Translations under genes and position numbers: made by a program
In this document: positions 47,614-58,072 of the stretch, piece by piece
How positions within the stretch are numbered: the first letter of the stretch is position 1
Layout: each line of letters begins with the position of its first letter
The notes under the pieces: model-generated
Told to the model about the DNA's origin: nothing
Databases searched by the model: none
What the model saw: only the letters and a program-made list of their open reading frames with translations
Source of the DNA: Aurelia coerulea
Taxonomy: Eukaryota; Cnidaria; Scyphozoa; Semaeostomeae; Ulmaridae
Length of the DNA stretch: 64,000 bases
Assembly (NCBI GenBank): GCA_039566865.1
Contig: CM076959.1
Coordinates: 6,121,501 to 6,185,500 of the forward strand
Reading direction: 5' to 3'

Positions 47614-48097
47614 TAAATGGATTGGAATGAATCAATATTTGCTTGACAGCCAAAAAATCGAAGTATTTTTGTGATTTTTCTCGCATTCTTAGGAGCATTG
47701 GAAAAATTGTTAAATTTAAGCTTACAAAAACTTGATGGTGGCAAAATGACTGAAAAAGGCCTAAAATGCTTGATCAAATCATAAAGGACTCCTCGCTCAG
47801 AACAACAGAGAAAATGCAATTTCTCATGGGTGAGAGATATCGTCTGCACATCTATTGCCATGGGATTGAAAATCTTTAGCATCTGTTTGAGAATCTATTT
47901 CTTGTAACTCTTGAGAGAGGTGTAACGCATGTGCGTATTGTTCTGTGTGAGGAGAGTCCTAACGAGAGTCCTAACCATGACTTGAACTGTAGTAGCCAAG
48001 CCACTATAAAAGTTGTTTTGGCTCTTTCTTCTGAAACTTCTTTAAGGAAGCAGTCAATGAGCTTTGATGAATCGTGAAATTCCTCAAGAACCTTTAT

Positions 48098-48117
48098 CCT
48101 AACCCTAACCCTAACCC
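48098..48117 (+). repeat. Interstitial telomere-type repeat
   Basis: CCTAACCCTAACCCTAACCC, three units of the animal TTAGGG repeat in complement. Too short and too embedded to be a chromosome end. Confidence 0.8.
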
Positions 48118-48150
48118 TTCTACAAAACCTTTCTACAAAGCCTAATGCTA

Positions 48151-49177
48151 CCAAGTGCGCTAAAATAAACTAAAATAAAAGCTCTATTCAATTTTGGACA
48201 CTTTTTAGTTCTTTTTGCGTCACATTTTGCGGTTGAAACATATGAATTTGAAAAAGTTGAATCTCAAAATACATCAAATTAACATGCAAAAACTCATTCA
48301 GCTCAATAAATGAAAAATCTTTGGTAACCTCTGGAATTGGATATGGAGTGGGGGGCTTAATAGAGCTTTTATGGTATGCACTTTTGTCAGGCCACGATAA
48401 ATCGCACACTGGACCAATTTTGAAGATTTATAACTTAATAATAAGCAGAAAGTCTGAATTAGATTCCAGGATTTCTCGTATTTCTTTGTTTTCAGTTTCT
48501 AGAGCTAGAAGTGAGTTTTTCCGTTTTCGAAAGCACGTCGACCAAATTTTCTAAAGACTCGACATGATGGACAAAGAGAAAACATTTTCGTGATGATTTG
48601 GGGAGTTATGAATTGATTTGTGAAACTTCCTGCACGAGCATTATTTCAAAGATTGTCCTGTTGCAAAATTATGTAGTAGTTGCGATAAAGTGCCGTCCCA
48701 AGCCTTCACAAAATCAAAAATTCAGCACGCTTCCCTGTTTGTCTTTCAATCCATGAATGCAACTTGCACCAAACATAAATTCATGAAACTTGAAAAAGGA
48801 AATACATTTCTTTGTATCATTTAAAGTAATTCTTACATTCCTTCCAACTTAGAACTAACATTCGTGCATTGGATCATTACTAATCAATTTCTAAACCCCC
48901 AAATCATCACGAAAACGTTCTCTCTTTGTCCATTCATGATGAGTCTTTATAAAAATTTGAACCACATCTTTTGACTCTTTCCAGCGTTTTCGAAATAAAT
49001 AATTTTTAATAAACTCGCTTATAGGTCCATAGATAGAACACTAAATATTTTACAAAAAATACTTGCATCTAATTGAGGATCTTAGCCAAAGATTTTCCCG
49101 TAAATCTTCAAAGTTGGTCCAGTATATGATTTATCATGGCCTGTCAAAAGTACATAGTTTATTTTGGGGCACCCAGG
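48151..49177. repeat. Mariner-type MITE interrupted by another MITE
   Basis: Ends CCAAGTGCGCTAAAATAAAC and complement of CCTGGGTGCCCCAAAATAAA are diverged copies of the 31669-37150 termini, with inverted arms sharing GGCCACGATAAATCG-type sequence. At 48173-48376 a second MITE (AAAGCTCTATT ... AATAGAGCTTTT) is inserted; a relative is at 50459-50731. No ORF. Confidence 0.65.
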
Positions 49178-49233
49178 ATATTTCTGATAAAAAATAAATA
49201 AAAAGATTAGATTCGTTTGGAGTCAATGCTCTT

Positions 49234-50365
49234 TTAAACAAGAAAAAGAAGCGGTGGTTCTGTCGTAGCTATTCTTGTGATCACTTTTGACATTCCATCA
49301 TTTTTTCTTATCGATCTTGGGTCTCTGAATACGGGAATGCGATGCTTTTTCCGGTTATGTTCCTTGTTGCCATCTATATGCATTGTAGCCATCTCTTTCA
49401 CTGCTCTCTGACAGGACACCACAGCTGGAAGGCGCCAATCAACCTTTGCACAATCTCCAAGTGTCTCAAGATGCTGACCTCCATCTTGTTCTTGGGCCTC
49501 GACTACCCTGTAGAAGGACTCTACCACTGCCTCTGTGCCAGTTTTCCCATAAAAGACATCAAAGATGACACAGAATTCTTTCCCAATGGAACCATATACT
49601 GCTTCATTCGTGTACATCTCTTGAATGAAATGATCTTCTTCGAAGGCAACCATGAATGATGTATCATCAGAGAGGATAACATCGTACTTTTCCATCAGGT
49701 CGAATTCTGACTGCACTCTCTCACAACTTTTCACAGATGCGCTGCTGTCAAGCCGTGAAGAGACAAGCTTGTTATTAGCCTTATCTATTGTTTTTAAAAA
49801 TAGACTAAAAACATCTGGAAAAAACTCACCCCAGATGATGCTGATGATGGTAGACTTTAATTTCCAAAAGATAATGTCAGCGAATTCAACACCAATTTGA
49901 AGATCATCGTTTTCATTTTGGTCTTGAACGTGGGAAAGATTACTTACATACCCAACGCATCTTCTGAATTCTTCCTTTCCCAGCTTGGCGTATTTCGTCT
50001 TCTGCACAGCTGTTTTTTGCCAGATTTTGACACCACATACTGCATCAAAATGATTTCCAAAATCAAGACATTTGTGCAGCATTCCCATAAGATCTGGGAG
50101 ACATTGCTTCTGCCGTTTTTCCATCTCCTGGATCATCTTTGAAGCAAGGTCCGACAGATCTTCCCGGCAGTCCTTCAACTCCCTTCTCAGCCATGTTACC
50201 GGTTTTGGTTGCTTCTGATCTGCTTTTTGGCGGTTTCCTCTAACAGCTGCAATGCTTTCATCCTCACTCTCGCTGAGCGATTGATCATCTTCCTTATTCT
50301 GCCCATTTGTTGCAATAGCATCTTCGACAATGAGCCAGCCCTCCACCAGCTCAGTTCTTTTGTAT
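49234..50365 (-). pseudogene. hAT-like transposase C-terminal exon of the Helitron chimaera
   Basis: The exon starts after an acceptor (CTTCACACAG) at 50366 and joins in phase to 50945, giving KMRYKRTELVEGWLI, which aligns with EKLTEGWLI in copy 1. It contains an acidic spacer, a KLGKEEFRRCVGYVSNLSHV block matching KLGRKEYSEFCNFVCLLPHV of copy 1, then GTEAVVESFYRV and QHLETLGDCAKVDWRLPAVV. The last blocks match the C-terminal region of KIAA1586-like, hAT-derived proteins. It stays open for 377 codons, better preserved than copy 1. The listed type reflects the in-frame stop upstream in the Helitron part. Confidence 0.65.
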
Positions 50366-50458
50366 CTGTGTGAAGATAACTCCATTTTTAATCGGTCTAT
50401 ACGGCATTATCAATGAAAAATTAACTGCTAACCGTACCATTTCGAATGCCAGAGATGT

Positions 50459-50731
50459 ACCGTAAAAGCTCTATCGAGCCCCCTCTCTATCAAGCCCCCA
50501 ATTATATCAAATTCTAGAGGTTACTAAAGATTTTCCATTTATTGAGCTAAATAAGTTTGCATGTTAATTTTGATATGGTTTGAGGTAAAACTGTGTCGAG
50601 TTCATGTATTAAACTGTATTTAATGTATTTAATTGTATGTTTAAACCGCAAAATGTGGTGTAAAAGAACTCAAAAGTGCATGAAATAAGATAAGCCCCCC
50701 CCCCCAGGGGCTTGATAGAGCTTGTACGGTA
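50459..50731. repeat. MITE in the intron of the chimaeric gene
   Basis: Left end TACCGTAAAAGCTCTATCGA, right end the complement of TACCGTACAAGCTCTATCAA. It lies within the 579 bp intron (50366-50944) of the Helitron/hAT-like ORF. The inside matches the interrupted MITE at 48173-48376. Confidence 0.75.
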
Positions 50732-50944
50732 CCTACCATATCTGTTCTAAAAATAGAAATAAAGCCTTGCTTTGCTCCACTTGTTTTTCCATTCTTCGAT
50801 AACGTAAGATATGCACCCTACATCATACAAACCTGCATCTACATTTTGCACTCTATCAAAACTATCAAAAATATATGTCAGTTTCCTCTAAAATTTGATT
50901 CAAGCTCTAAATTTCCAAAGATAAAAAATGCTTCGATGTCTTAC

Positions 50945-52584
50945 CTCATCTTAGAAATGCTTCTCCCATGCTCAAAGATTCTCGGGCATACATTTTTACA
51001 AGGTTTCTCCTTTCTTATGTCTGTTGCAAATTTTCTCAACTGCTCTTTTACAAGTGGCAACCATCCTGTGAATTTCCATCCAGGGCACCATTGCAACTGT
51101 CCTCTGAGCATTAAAAGCACCAATGGCCACAGAAGGTCGATTGTACCAAGGAGGTCGAAAACAAAATCATCAGCAGCAATTTTGTACTCGCCAATCTCTT
51201 TGTTGTCATGATCTCGGTAGGCCTCGATGTAAGCTTCCAAACTAACTTCAAGCTTTAGAAATTGGTTGTAGGAGCTACTCATGAGCCTCAGCGTGGCGAA
51301 GGAAACTGCGACTCTGTAGGGAAGATCTAGATCCTTTGCTGTTTCTTTTGAAATGCTGTGCATCTTTCCATCATTTGCTTTGTATGTTTTGCCTTTTTTC
51401 TTACATTTTCTTACTGATATTGTAGCAGTATCTTGAATAGTTTTGATTTGTAACTTTTTCAACTTATAGAAAATATTTGGAACAGACTGAGCAACTCTTC
51501 GATCTAGGCTCCTTAATTCCCATTTGCATATGTCACTGTAATGCACTCGAACCATCCTATTTTCACTTTCACATCGTCGTTTTCCACAAAAAATTGATGG
51601 AAATGCGAAGAACTCTGAATCTTTGTCATAAAAGATACCTAATGGTCTATTCCCTTCTCCAGGAGCAACAGTTAACAAGTTATCAGCCCAATGATTGATA
51701 TCTGCTTGTTCAAGTAATGTATCAGTATTACCAGTTGGACGTTCTTCTATCTCATTCCATTCATCATCACTGTCAATTTCATTCTGATTAATATCGACAC
51801 CAGATTGGTCATGATCTGTATCAATGCTATCATTTGGTACTATATCATTTTCATCACAATAAGACTCATTGCCCATGTCATCATCATTATCCAAAGATAG
51901 GCCATTTAACCATTTGTTTGATAGCTGGATACCTTCATCACTATACAATTCACTCGTTTGTGCCAAATAGTGTGCAGCATACATTACATTGAATGGTAGT
52001 ATAGTCTGAAACATGTAATACCCTTTAAAACATTTTCTCCTTTTGAATTTGATGGATATCGTTTGTGATTCATCAATTGGTCGAGGTATCATACTTATCG
52101 TCTTATTAACGTCAGCAGGTACATTCACAACATTTCCATGTATACTCAACTGGTGTCATCTTGGTAATTCTCGTATTTGCATGAATGGGATACGAGGTGC
52201 TATCAATCTCTCTTCTAAAGGAGTCAAATTCAATATGGCAGGCTTGTCAGGAAAACTCATTCCATTTGCTTTAGAACATGTAGGAACTTTACCCTTTTTC
52301 AAGTTGTTGTGACAAGTTCTACAAATCCATTCCTTATTTTCAACGCTCTTTGTATCAGTAATAAAAAGTGTTGATGGTTTATCTTCAAAAAGTTCAAAGT
52401 TGTATAAATCTGCTTTGCATTCTAATACTGATGATCTGTACCACAGCTGATCACAACATGTACATACAAATTCTGGTCCCTCATGAAACTTATCAATGAT
52501 GTCTGAAACCTTTGTATCTTTTCTATCTGCATCATTTTCAAAGTTTTCAGTCGACTGTGATCTGTCGTTTGAAGACACATGCAT
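50945..52584 (-). pseudogene. Helitron N-terminal region fused in frame to hAT-like protein
   Basis: From 52584 the frame shows a zinc-binding CTCCDQLWYRSS, WICRTCHNNL and LTPLEERLIAPRIPFMQI, the classical start of Helitron Rep/helicase proteins, then SIHGNVVNVPADV, LPFNVMYAAHYLAQ, GIFYDKDSEFFAFPSIFCG and VHYSDICKWELRSLDRRVAQ with KLKKLQIKTIQDTATISVRK. After KGKTYKA (about 51378) Helitron similarity stops and the frame continues without a break as NDGKMHSISKETAKDLDLPY and LRLMSSSYNQF, homologous to copy 1 of the hAT-like protein. The donor after 50945 (GAG then GTAAGA) splices to 50365. One TGA at 52156-52158 interrupts the Helitron part between LPR and HQLS. The catalytic HUH Rep motifs, which would come later, are absent. 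Confidence 0.75.
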
Positions 52585-52639
52585 ACTATCATTACAAATA
52601 ACTACGTTAGAAGCAAGTTTCCTCTTTTTGAATGATAAT

Positions 52640-52950
52640 TTATTTCTCTGACAAACATTTTTGTGATGATCAGGGTTTCTTGCTTTATATGACTGACTTT
52701 TCCTCTTTTCAACACATTTTTAATGCTCCGGGTCTCTTTCTTTATATGACTGAACCTTTTTTTGACAGATCTCCTTGTAATGCTTAGGATCTCTTTCTTT
52801 ATATGACTGAACCTTTTTTTAACAGATTTCCTTGTAATGCTCAGGATCCTCCTTTTGATATGATTTCATATTTTTCTTACAAATTGTTTTGAAACGTGCA
52901 GGATCTTTCTCTTTATATGACTGTTTTTTTTTTCAGCAAAAATGTTGATA
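52640..52950 (-). repeat. Tandem 69 bp coding repeats of the Helitron ORF
   Basis: Five to six units on the minus strand encode a 23-residue repeat like KKVQSYKERDPEHYKEICQ. Such SYKxRDPxHYK repeats are seen in N-terminal regions of animal Helitron proteins. Stops and frameshifts interrupt some units. The stretch 52950-53250 continues in decayed frames. Confidence 0.65.
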
Positions 52951-53251
52951 ATGTTCAATATCTCTTTCTCTAAATTGCTTCAAATTTCTCTTGTACATTC
53001 CTTTAAATCGATTTGGATGTCTCTCTTTAAACAATTGCTTACTCGTCTTAGATGCTTCTCTTTTATATTTTTGTCGTTCTTCTCACACATTTCAATTTTA
53101 CTTTCCTCAACCCCACTCTCAAGTCCACTATTTGGAGTAGTATTTGCATAATTTTTCCTTGCTTTTGACGCATTTTCATCTTCAAAAGTAGTTCGTAGAA
53201 TATTATTCGTCTCGATACTTTGCTTCTATTTAATTTTTTCTCTATAATTTC

Positions 53252-53824
53252 TCATATAATTTTTCTTTGCTGTCTCTTTGATTCAATGATTTCAAAACCT
53301 GTGGACACTGAATTATCACACTCCTCAGTACCTTTACTTGATGCAACAGATGCCCCTGAAACAAATTGCACTGTTTGATTATTCACAATTTCACTAATTT
53401 GATTGTTTCTCTGCGACAACGACAGAGTCATTGCTGGAATTGTGGAAACATAATGTGTTTCATCTATGTGGCTTATAAAAATCGAAGTCATCCAAGGAAA
53501 CATTTCACATGGACTAATAATAGTGTATGGTGAAAATACTTCAACTGATTCAGCAATAATAATCCTGATATTGAGAGCATCGGACACAGCCTGCGCAATG
53601 ATATTGTCACACCATGTTTCTAATCTTGACATATTATTTAGATACACAGGCCAAGAAAATTGTTCACTTCCTTCAATGAATCGACTGAACCTCTCTTGAT
53701 GCTGTATTAAATAGCGTACTCCTGCATCTCTAACAAATGGATGGTATACAGAATCTCCATAAAGCTGATATGATACAGATCTGAAGAAACAATATCCTCC
53801 TCCTCCAACATCAAATGGTCTCAA
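53252..53824 (-). pseudogene. Helitron-associated OTU cysteine protease domain
   Basis: RPFDVGGGGYCFFRSVSYQL holds the nucleophile Cys of an OTU deubiquitinase-like fold; the catalytic His is in DETHYVST near the end. OTU domains are carried by many invertebrate Helitrons ahead of the Rep/helicase. It follows the 2A ORF in the same frame, separated only by a TGA at 53825-53827, and precedes the Helitron repeats. The role in transposition is unknown; possibly self-processing or deubiquitination. Confidence 0.75.
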
Positions 53825-54394
53825 TCAAATTTGAAATAATAGCTGAGTTAAAATCGTATTTGAGCGAGTCATGTTAGCATCAACTATTGCCTGATCACTG
53901 TTATTGACAGATACAGGACCAGGATTCTGTTCTACATCACCAGACAACATTATTTTCATCAATGACAATGCATGTTGCTCTTGTAAAATCGTCCTACTAA
54001 TTAAATTGAAAAAGAACATCCAATACATATCCCTGCAAAAATAATGAAATCGCATGTTAGACAAAATGTACCCATGAACATGTTCGATAAAAATAATTTG
54101 TTTATGATAATCGAAGCCTAACATATGTCTTAATAGATGGATAAAATGTAATTCAAAATTATCAGTGTCAGTGAAGACACTTGTAAGCCATCTGAGCTGG
54201 TGGGCATACCCAATATACCATTTTAGAATAACTGAATTACTATCAAATAGGACACGAAAAAGTGATACAAAGTCATATCTGTAAATCTCCTCTGTCTTGG
54301 CATCATCAGCAGGTTGAGAAATCCTCTGCGAGAATAGATAACCAGAAATCAATGCGTCTTTGTCAGGAAATGAATTTATCAGAAATTGTTCCAA
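53825..54394 (-). pseudogene. Helitron leader ORF ending in a 2A peptide
   Basis: A 189-codon frame with aromatic, helical sequence leads to MLSGDVEQNPGP, a 2A ribosome-skipping motif, followed by a short linker and a TGA that separates it from the OTU domain. With 2A, the leader would be released from the OTU and downstream protein. The leader is not recognised. From 54395 to 55321 no gene is seen apart from a 40 bp copy of the Mutator-like gene at 54971. Confidence 0.6.
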
Positions 54395-54970
54395 CTGTCA
54401 GCAGCAAAAAAAGCTCCAAAACGACAATATTTCAGCAATTATCGTGGCAGGGACGTAAAAAGCCTTGGTGCAATATATTCAGTATGAAGTGTATAATTTG
54501 TTTGGCAACGCTCTTCGCAATTGAGATACAGCACGAACTTCGAAACCTCACCACGCAAACGCAAGCATCGAGTGACCCAAAATTTCTTTATGGTAGGTTT
54601 GGCTTTGGTTAATTCTAGAACCTTCTATAATTGATTCGGAAACGGTCCAAAAGGCTCTGCGGAAAATGACTTCTAATGAGTTTGACATGAAATGTAATTA
54701 AACGTGCAAATACGTCAGTGATATCGAGGAAGTTCTGCTAACAAACATCGTTTATTGATTCAAATCAAGTGTTTTTATTTTTTGATTACGAAGTAGCAAT
54801 CCCTCATTAGTGTTTTTTTAGCGAAGTCTTCCTTGGCATGATGTCCTGTCCCTTAATCTAGTCCCTTAAGCTCACTTAGCCCCGCCTGGGTAAGGGGTAA
54901 AGCCATACGTGTCTATTTTAGAACATCATATTTCATGCGCGATTTCATGCTAAGAATGTGATATCTAATT

Positions 54971-55010
54971 AGAGACAGATACACAAATAGTTTCATGAAG
55001 GAACCATAGG
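54971..55010 (+). repeat. 40 bp exact copy of a Mutator-like gene segment
   Basis: AGAGACAGATACACAAATAG and the next 20 bases are identical to 57951-57990. The flanks differ on both sides. The origin is unclear: a filler copy from repair or a transposition by-product. Confidence 0.7.
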
Positions 55011-55321
55011 CACGAACTGGCCTCAAATAGACAAACTATAGGGCTAATGACTTTTAATATTTTTCATATCATCCTGATTATGCGGAAGAAGAAATCCGCC
55101 TAAAGATCAAAACGGCTTTGTTGGCCATTCTTACTAATTTGCAGCTGAAACAGCATCAAAGATCATTTAGGCTTATGAAGGAATCAATAGTCAGACATTC
55201 TCATGCTTTCTTAGCTCAGGGCAGAATTTGTAATCACCCAAAGAATCTTCTGTTTTCAACGAAAGGGCAGGTCGCAAAATAAACTAAAGCCTAAAGGCTT
55301 GCGACGATCATAGATTTCATA

Positions 55322-56205
55322 CCGGGTGCGCCAAAATAAACTATGCACGTTTGGCAGGCCACGATAAATCGCACACAAGACCAATTTTGAAGATTTATGA
55401 CTTGATCTTTAGCAGAAGGCCTGAATTAGATTCTAGGATTTTTCGCAAATTTTTCTGTTTTCAGTTTTTAGAGCTACAAGCGAGTTTCTTAAAATTTTTG
55501 TTTTCGAAAACACTGAAAACGATAAAAAAACGTCGATCAAGCTTTCTAAAGAATCGACATGAATGGACAAAGAGAAAACTTTTACGTGGTGATTTGCGAT
55601 TTAGAAATCGACTAATTGTAAGCTGCTGTACGAGAGTTTGTACTATCTTGTGAGAAATGTAATAATATTTTCAAGAATATAAAGAAATTTCTTTTCTTTT
55701 GTAATGTCATTGAATTTATGCTTTGCTGCAGGCTGTGTTCCTGTATCAAGGGGGTTTAAAGACAAGCGAGAAAGAGTCATGGGGCCAGCAAGCATGGAGT
55801 TTTGTTACATTTTTTATTTGTGACGGCTTTTGGGGCGGCACTTTATTGCAACTACTACAGAATTTCGCAACAAGCCAATCTTTGAAATAACACTTGTGCA
55901 GAAGTTTACAATGATCAATTTCCAAATCCCCAAATCACGCTGAAAACGTTTTCTCTTTGTCCATTCATGATGAGTCTTTGGAAAATTTGATCAACGTTTT
56001 TTGATCGTTTTCAGTGTTTTGGAAAACGAAAATTTTAAGAAACTCGCCTGTAGCTCTAAAAATTGAAAATGGAAAAATTTGCAAAAAATCTTAGAATCTA
56101 ATTCAGGCTTCCTGCTAAAGATTAAGTGATATATCTTCAAAATCGGTCCAGTGTACGATTTATCGTGGCCTGCCAAAAGTGCATAGTTTATTTTGGCGCA
56201 CCCGG
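55322..56205. repeat. 884 bp mariner-type fold-back MITE
   Basis: Ends CCGGGTGCGCCAAAATAAAC and complement, flanked by TA. Long inverted arms share GGCCACGATAAATCG and the sequence around TTTCGAAAACACTGAAAACG with the 760 bp repeats of 31669-37150. No ORF. It is the best preserved non-autonomous relative in the window. Confidence 0.8.
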
Positions 56206-56234
56206 TATCAGGGACCCTGATATAAAATATATGA

Positions 56235-56845
56235 TCGCAATCCGGAAGCTCGGCAAGTCAAAGAGGTCAAATTTCTAAATAGTTTTTTGATGATTTGGCA
56301 GCTGGATTGATAAATTCATTGACAGTAAAAGATTTTCAGAAGCACCTAGTAATTACCGATAATGAAGAGAAATCGATTGGCAACGTATCAAAATTTGATA
56401 GACACTCTTAATTTCGCTCGATTGAAGTGATTCATAGACAATGCCTTTCTGATGCCTCAAATATCTATCTATATAGGTAGTTCTATTCCGTCCGGTTTGA
56501 GCAAAAGCGCTTCCATAATTTCTTAATCCTTCAAACATAATCAGAGACGTAGGAACCGGAGGAATCAGGAATGTTGTAACAATAGGCATTATTTACGAAG
56601 ATAATTGAAACAATCAATGAAGAATTTGAGATATCTATAGGCATTATTAAGGTATACAATCAAAACAATCGAGCAAAATTAAGAGTTTCTATTGAATTTT
56701 GACGAGTCGCTAATTGATCTCTTCCCATTATCGGTAATTACTTGATGCTCCTAGCAATATTTTACTGTTAATGAATTCATCAACAGAGCTGCCAAGTCAT
56801 TACAAAGCAATGTTCAAAGTTTGACCTCTTTGACCTGGCAGGCTT
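56235..56845. repeat. Inverted-repeat element with a possible exon-like core
   Basis: Arms 56235-56460 and about 56660-56845 are inverted copies (for example TAGTAATTACCGATAATG near 56348 and its complement near 56724). The left side carries a minus-strand frame with GLRNYGSAFAQTGRNRTTYI, and a similar sequence is at 57321-57512 (CSNRKEYTYLHRYQGTGG), so a small sequence of unknown origin is duplicated here. Confidence 0.55.
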
Positions 56846-56932
56846 TCCTTACTGCGTGAAATCTTCAGTATGAACGAATGTTGTCAAGGGAAAAACTGCT
56901 TATAAGAAACTCAACTCTCAGATAACTTAAGA

Positions 56933-57143
56933 CCAGTTTCCATATGATCGTTTTGATCGCCCCAGTCATCTGAAACTGTGTCCAGGCGATTCAAACGATT
57001 ATATGGAAAGACTATGCGGACGATTGCTGACGATCGCTAACGATCCAAGCGACGTGGACGATCGCAATCATTTCGATAGAAATGAGTTCTATCCGGACGA
57101 TCGAAACAATCCGGAATTATCGTAAAATGTTTTTGGAAACCAG
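56933..57143. repeat. MITE rich in GACGATCG motifs
   Basis: Ends CCAGTTTCCATATGATCGTT and the complement of CTGGTTTCCAAAAACATTTT. The inside has many GACGATC and GATCG repeats. No ORF. Confidence 0.6.
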
Positions 57144-57539
57144 TTCAGACAATTGGGACAACTGGGATTATTGAAATCAATCCCAAGATGCAATGTTTCG
57201 TCTTGATCAGTCTCAAATAAACATGTCGGACAACGTGGAATTTCGACTACTCTTTTTATGTAAGAAGTTCAGATGTATGAATGCCTGTACAACAATTTTA
57301 ATCAGCAATATAAAAACAAGTTATACGCTGGTGAAAGAAAACATGACTTTCTGTCCGCATTGGTCTTGAAAAGGGACACATTCTGAGACAGAAAGGGCAC
57401 TTTTTGGTTTGCTACAAAATCTTGTGGGCCTTGTGCCCCCAGTGCCTTGGTACCTATGTAGGTAGGTGTATTCCTTCCGGTTGGAGCAAAAGCCCCTGCA
57501 TAATGTTTTCATTCTTCAAACATAAAAATGAGCAAGTAA

Positions 57540-58072
57540 ATGACTGCAATCTATTCGCCCAATTCTCATGTTTACAACAGTTCATTGGCAAACTTGAGTG
57601 TCCTGCTTGTCACAGTTCAGGAAGCATTGCCTTCACATTTGATGAAAACAAGGAATGTAGATTTGCAAAATTTGGAATCTTGGAGTGTACAAAATGCCAA
57701 GGAATTTTTTGTGCAAAAGAATTTGCAATTCAGCTTCAAGAAGAAATCAATTTAAGATAAATCTGCTTTCAACATTGGCTTTCAGAGGAATAGGTGCTGG
57801 CCATTCTGCAATAAAGGATTGGTCTGGAACAATGCACATGACACATTGTATGAGTCAAGATGCATACAGAGGCACACATTGTAAGATCAATAAAGCAAGC
57901 AAGGAGACCTTCACATCAATGTCCACAACCACACGTGAGAAAATCTTTGAAGAGACAGATACACAAATAGTTTCATGAAGGAACCATAGGAATTGTTGCT
58001 GATGATGATGGAATTCTTGATATGGATGTATCATTTTATGGCTCCGGGCAGAAGCGGGGCCACTCATCACAC
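57540..58072 (+). pseudogene. Mutator-like transposase N-terminal fragment
   Basis: Pieces in shifting frames: FIGKLECPACHSSGSIAF with FGILECTKCQGIFC, two CxxC pairs; then FKINLLSTLAFRGIGAGHSA and MHMTHCMSQDAY; then DVSFYGSGQKRGHSSHN. Their order matches the animal Mutator-like transposase family (PF20700), where DVSxDGxWxKRGHxS marks the start of the catalytic core. At least two frameshifts, near 57725 and 57975. It ends at HSSHN, where an F-box ORF begins. Confidence 0.65.

Noticed and set aside
48098..48117. Telomere or subtelomere
   Set aside because: Only three repeat units, and ordinary transposon-rich sequence continues on both sides.
52640..52950. A CRISPR-like array in the 69 bp repeats
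   Set aside because: The units are contiguous coding repeats without unique spacers, in an animal Helitron ORF.
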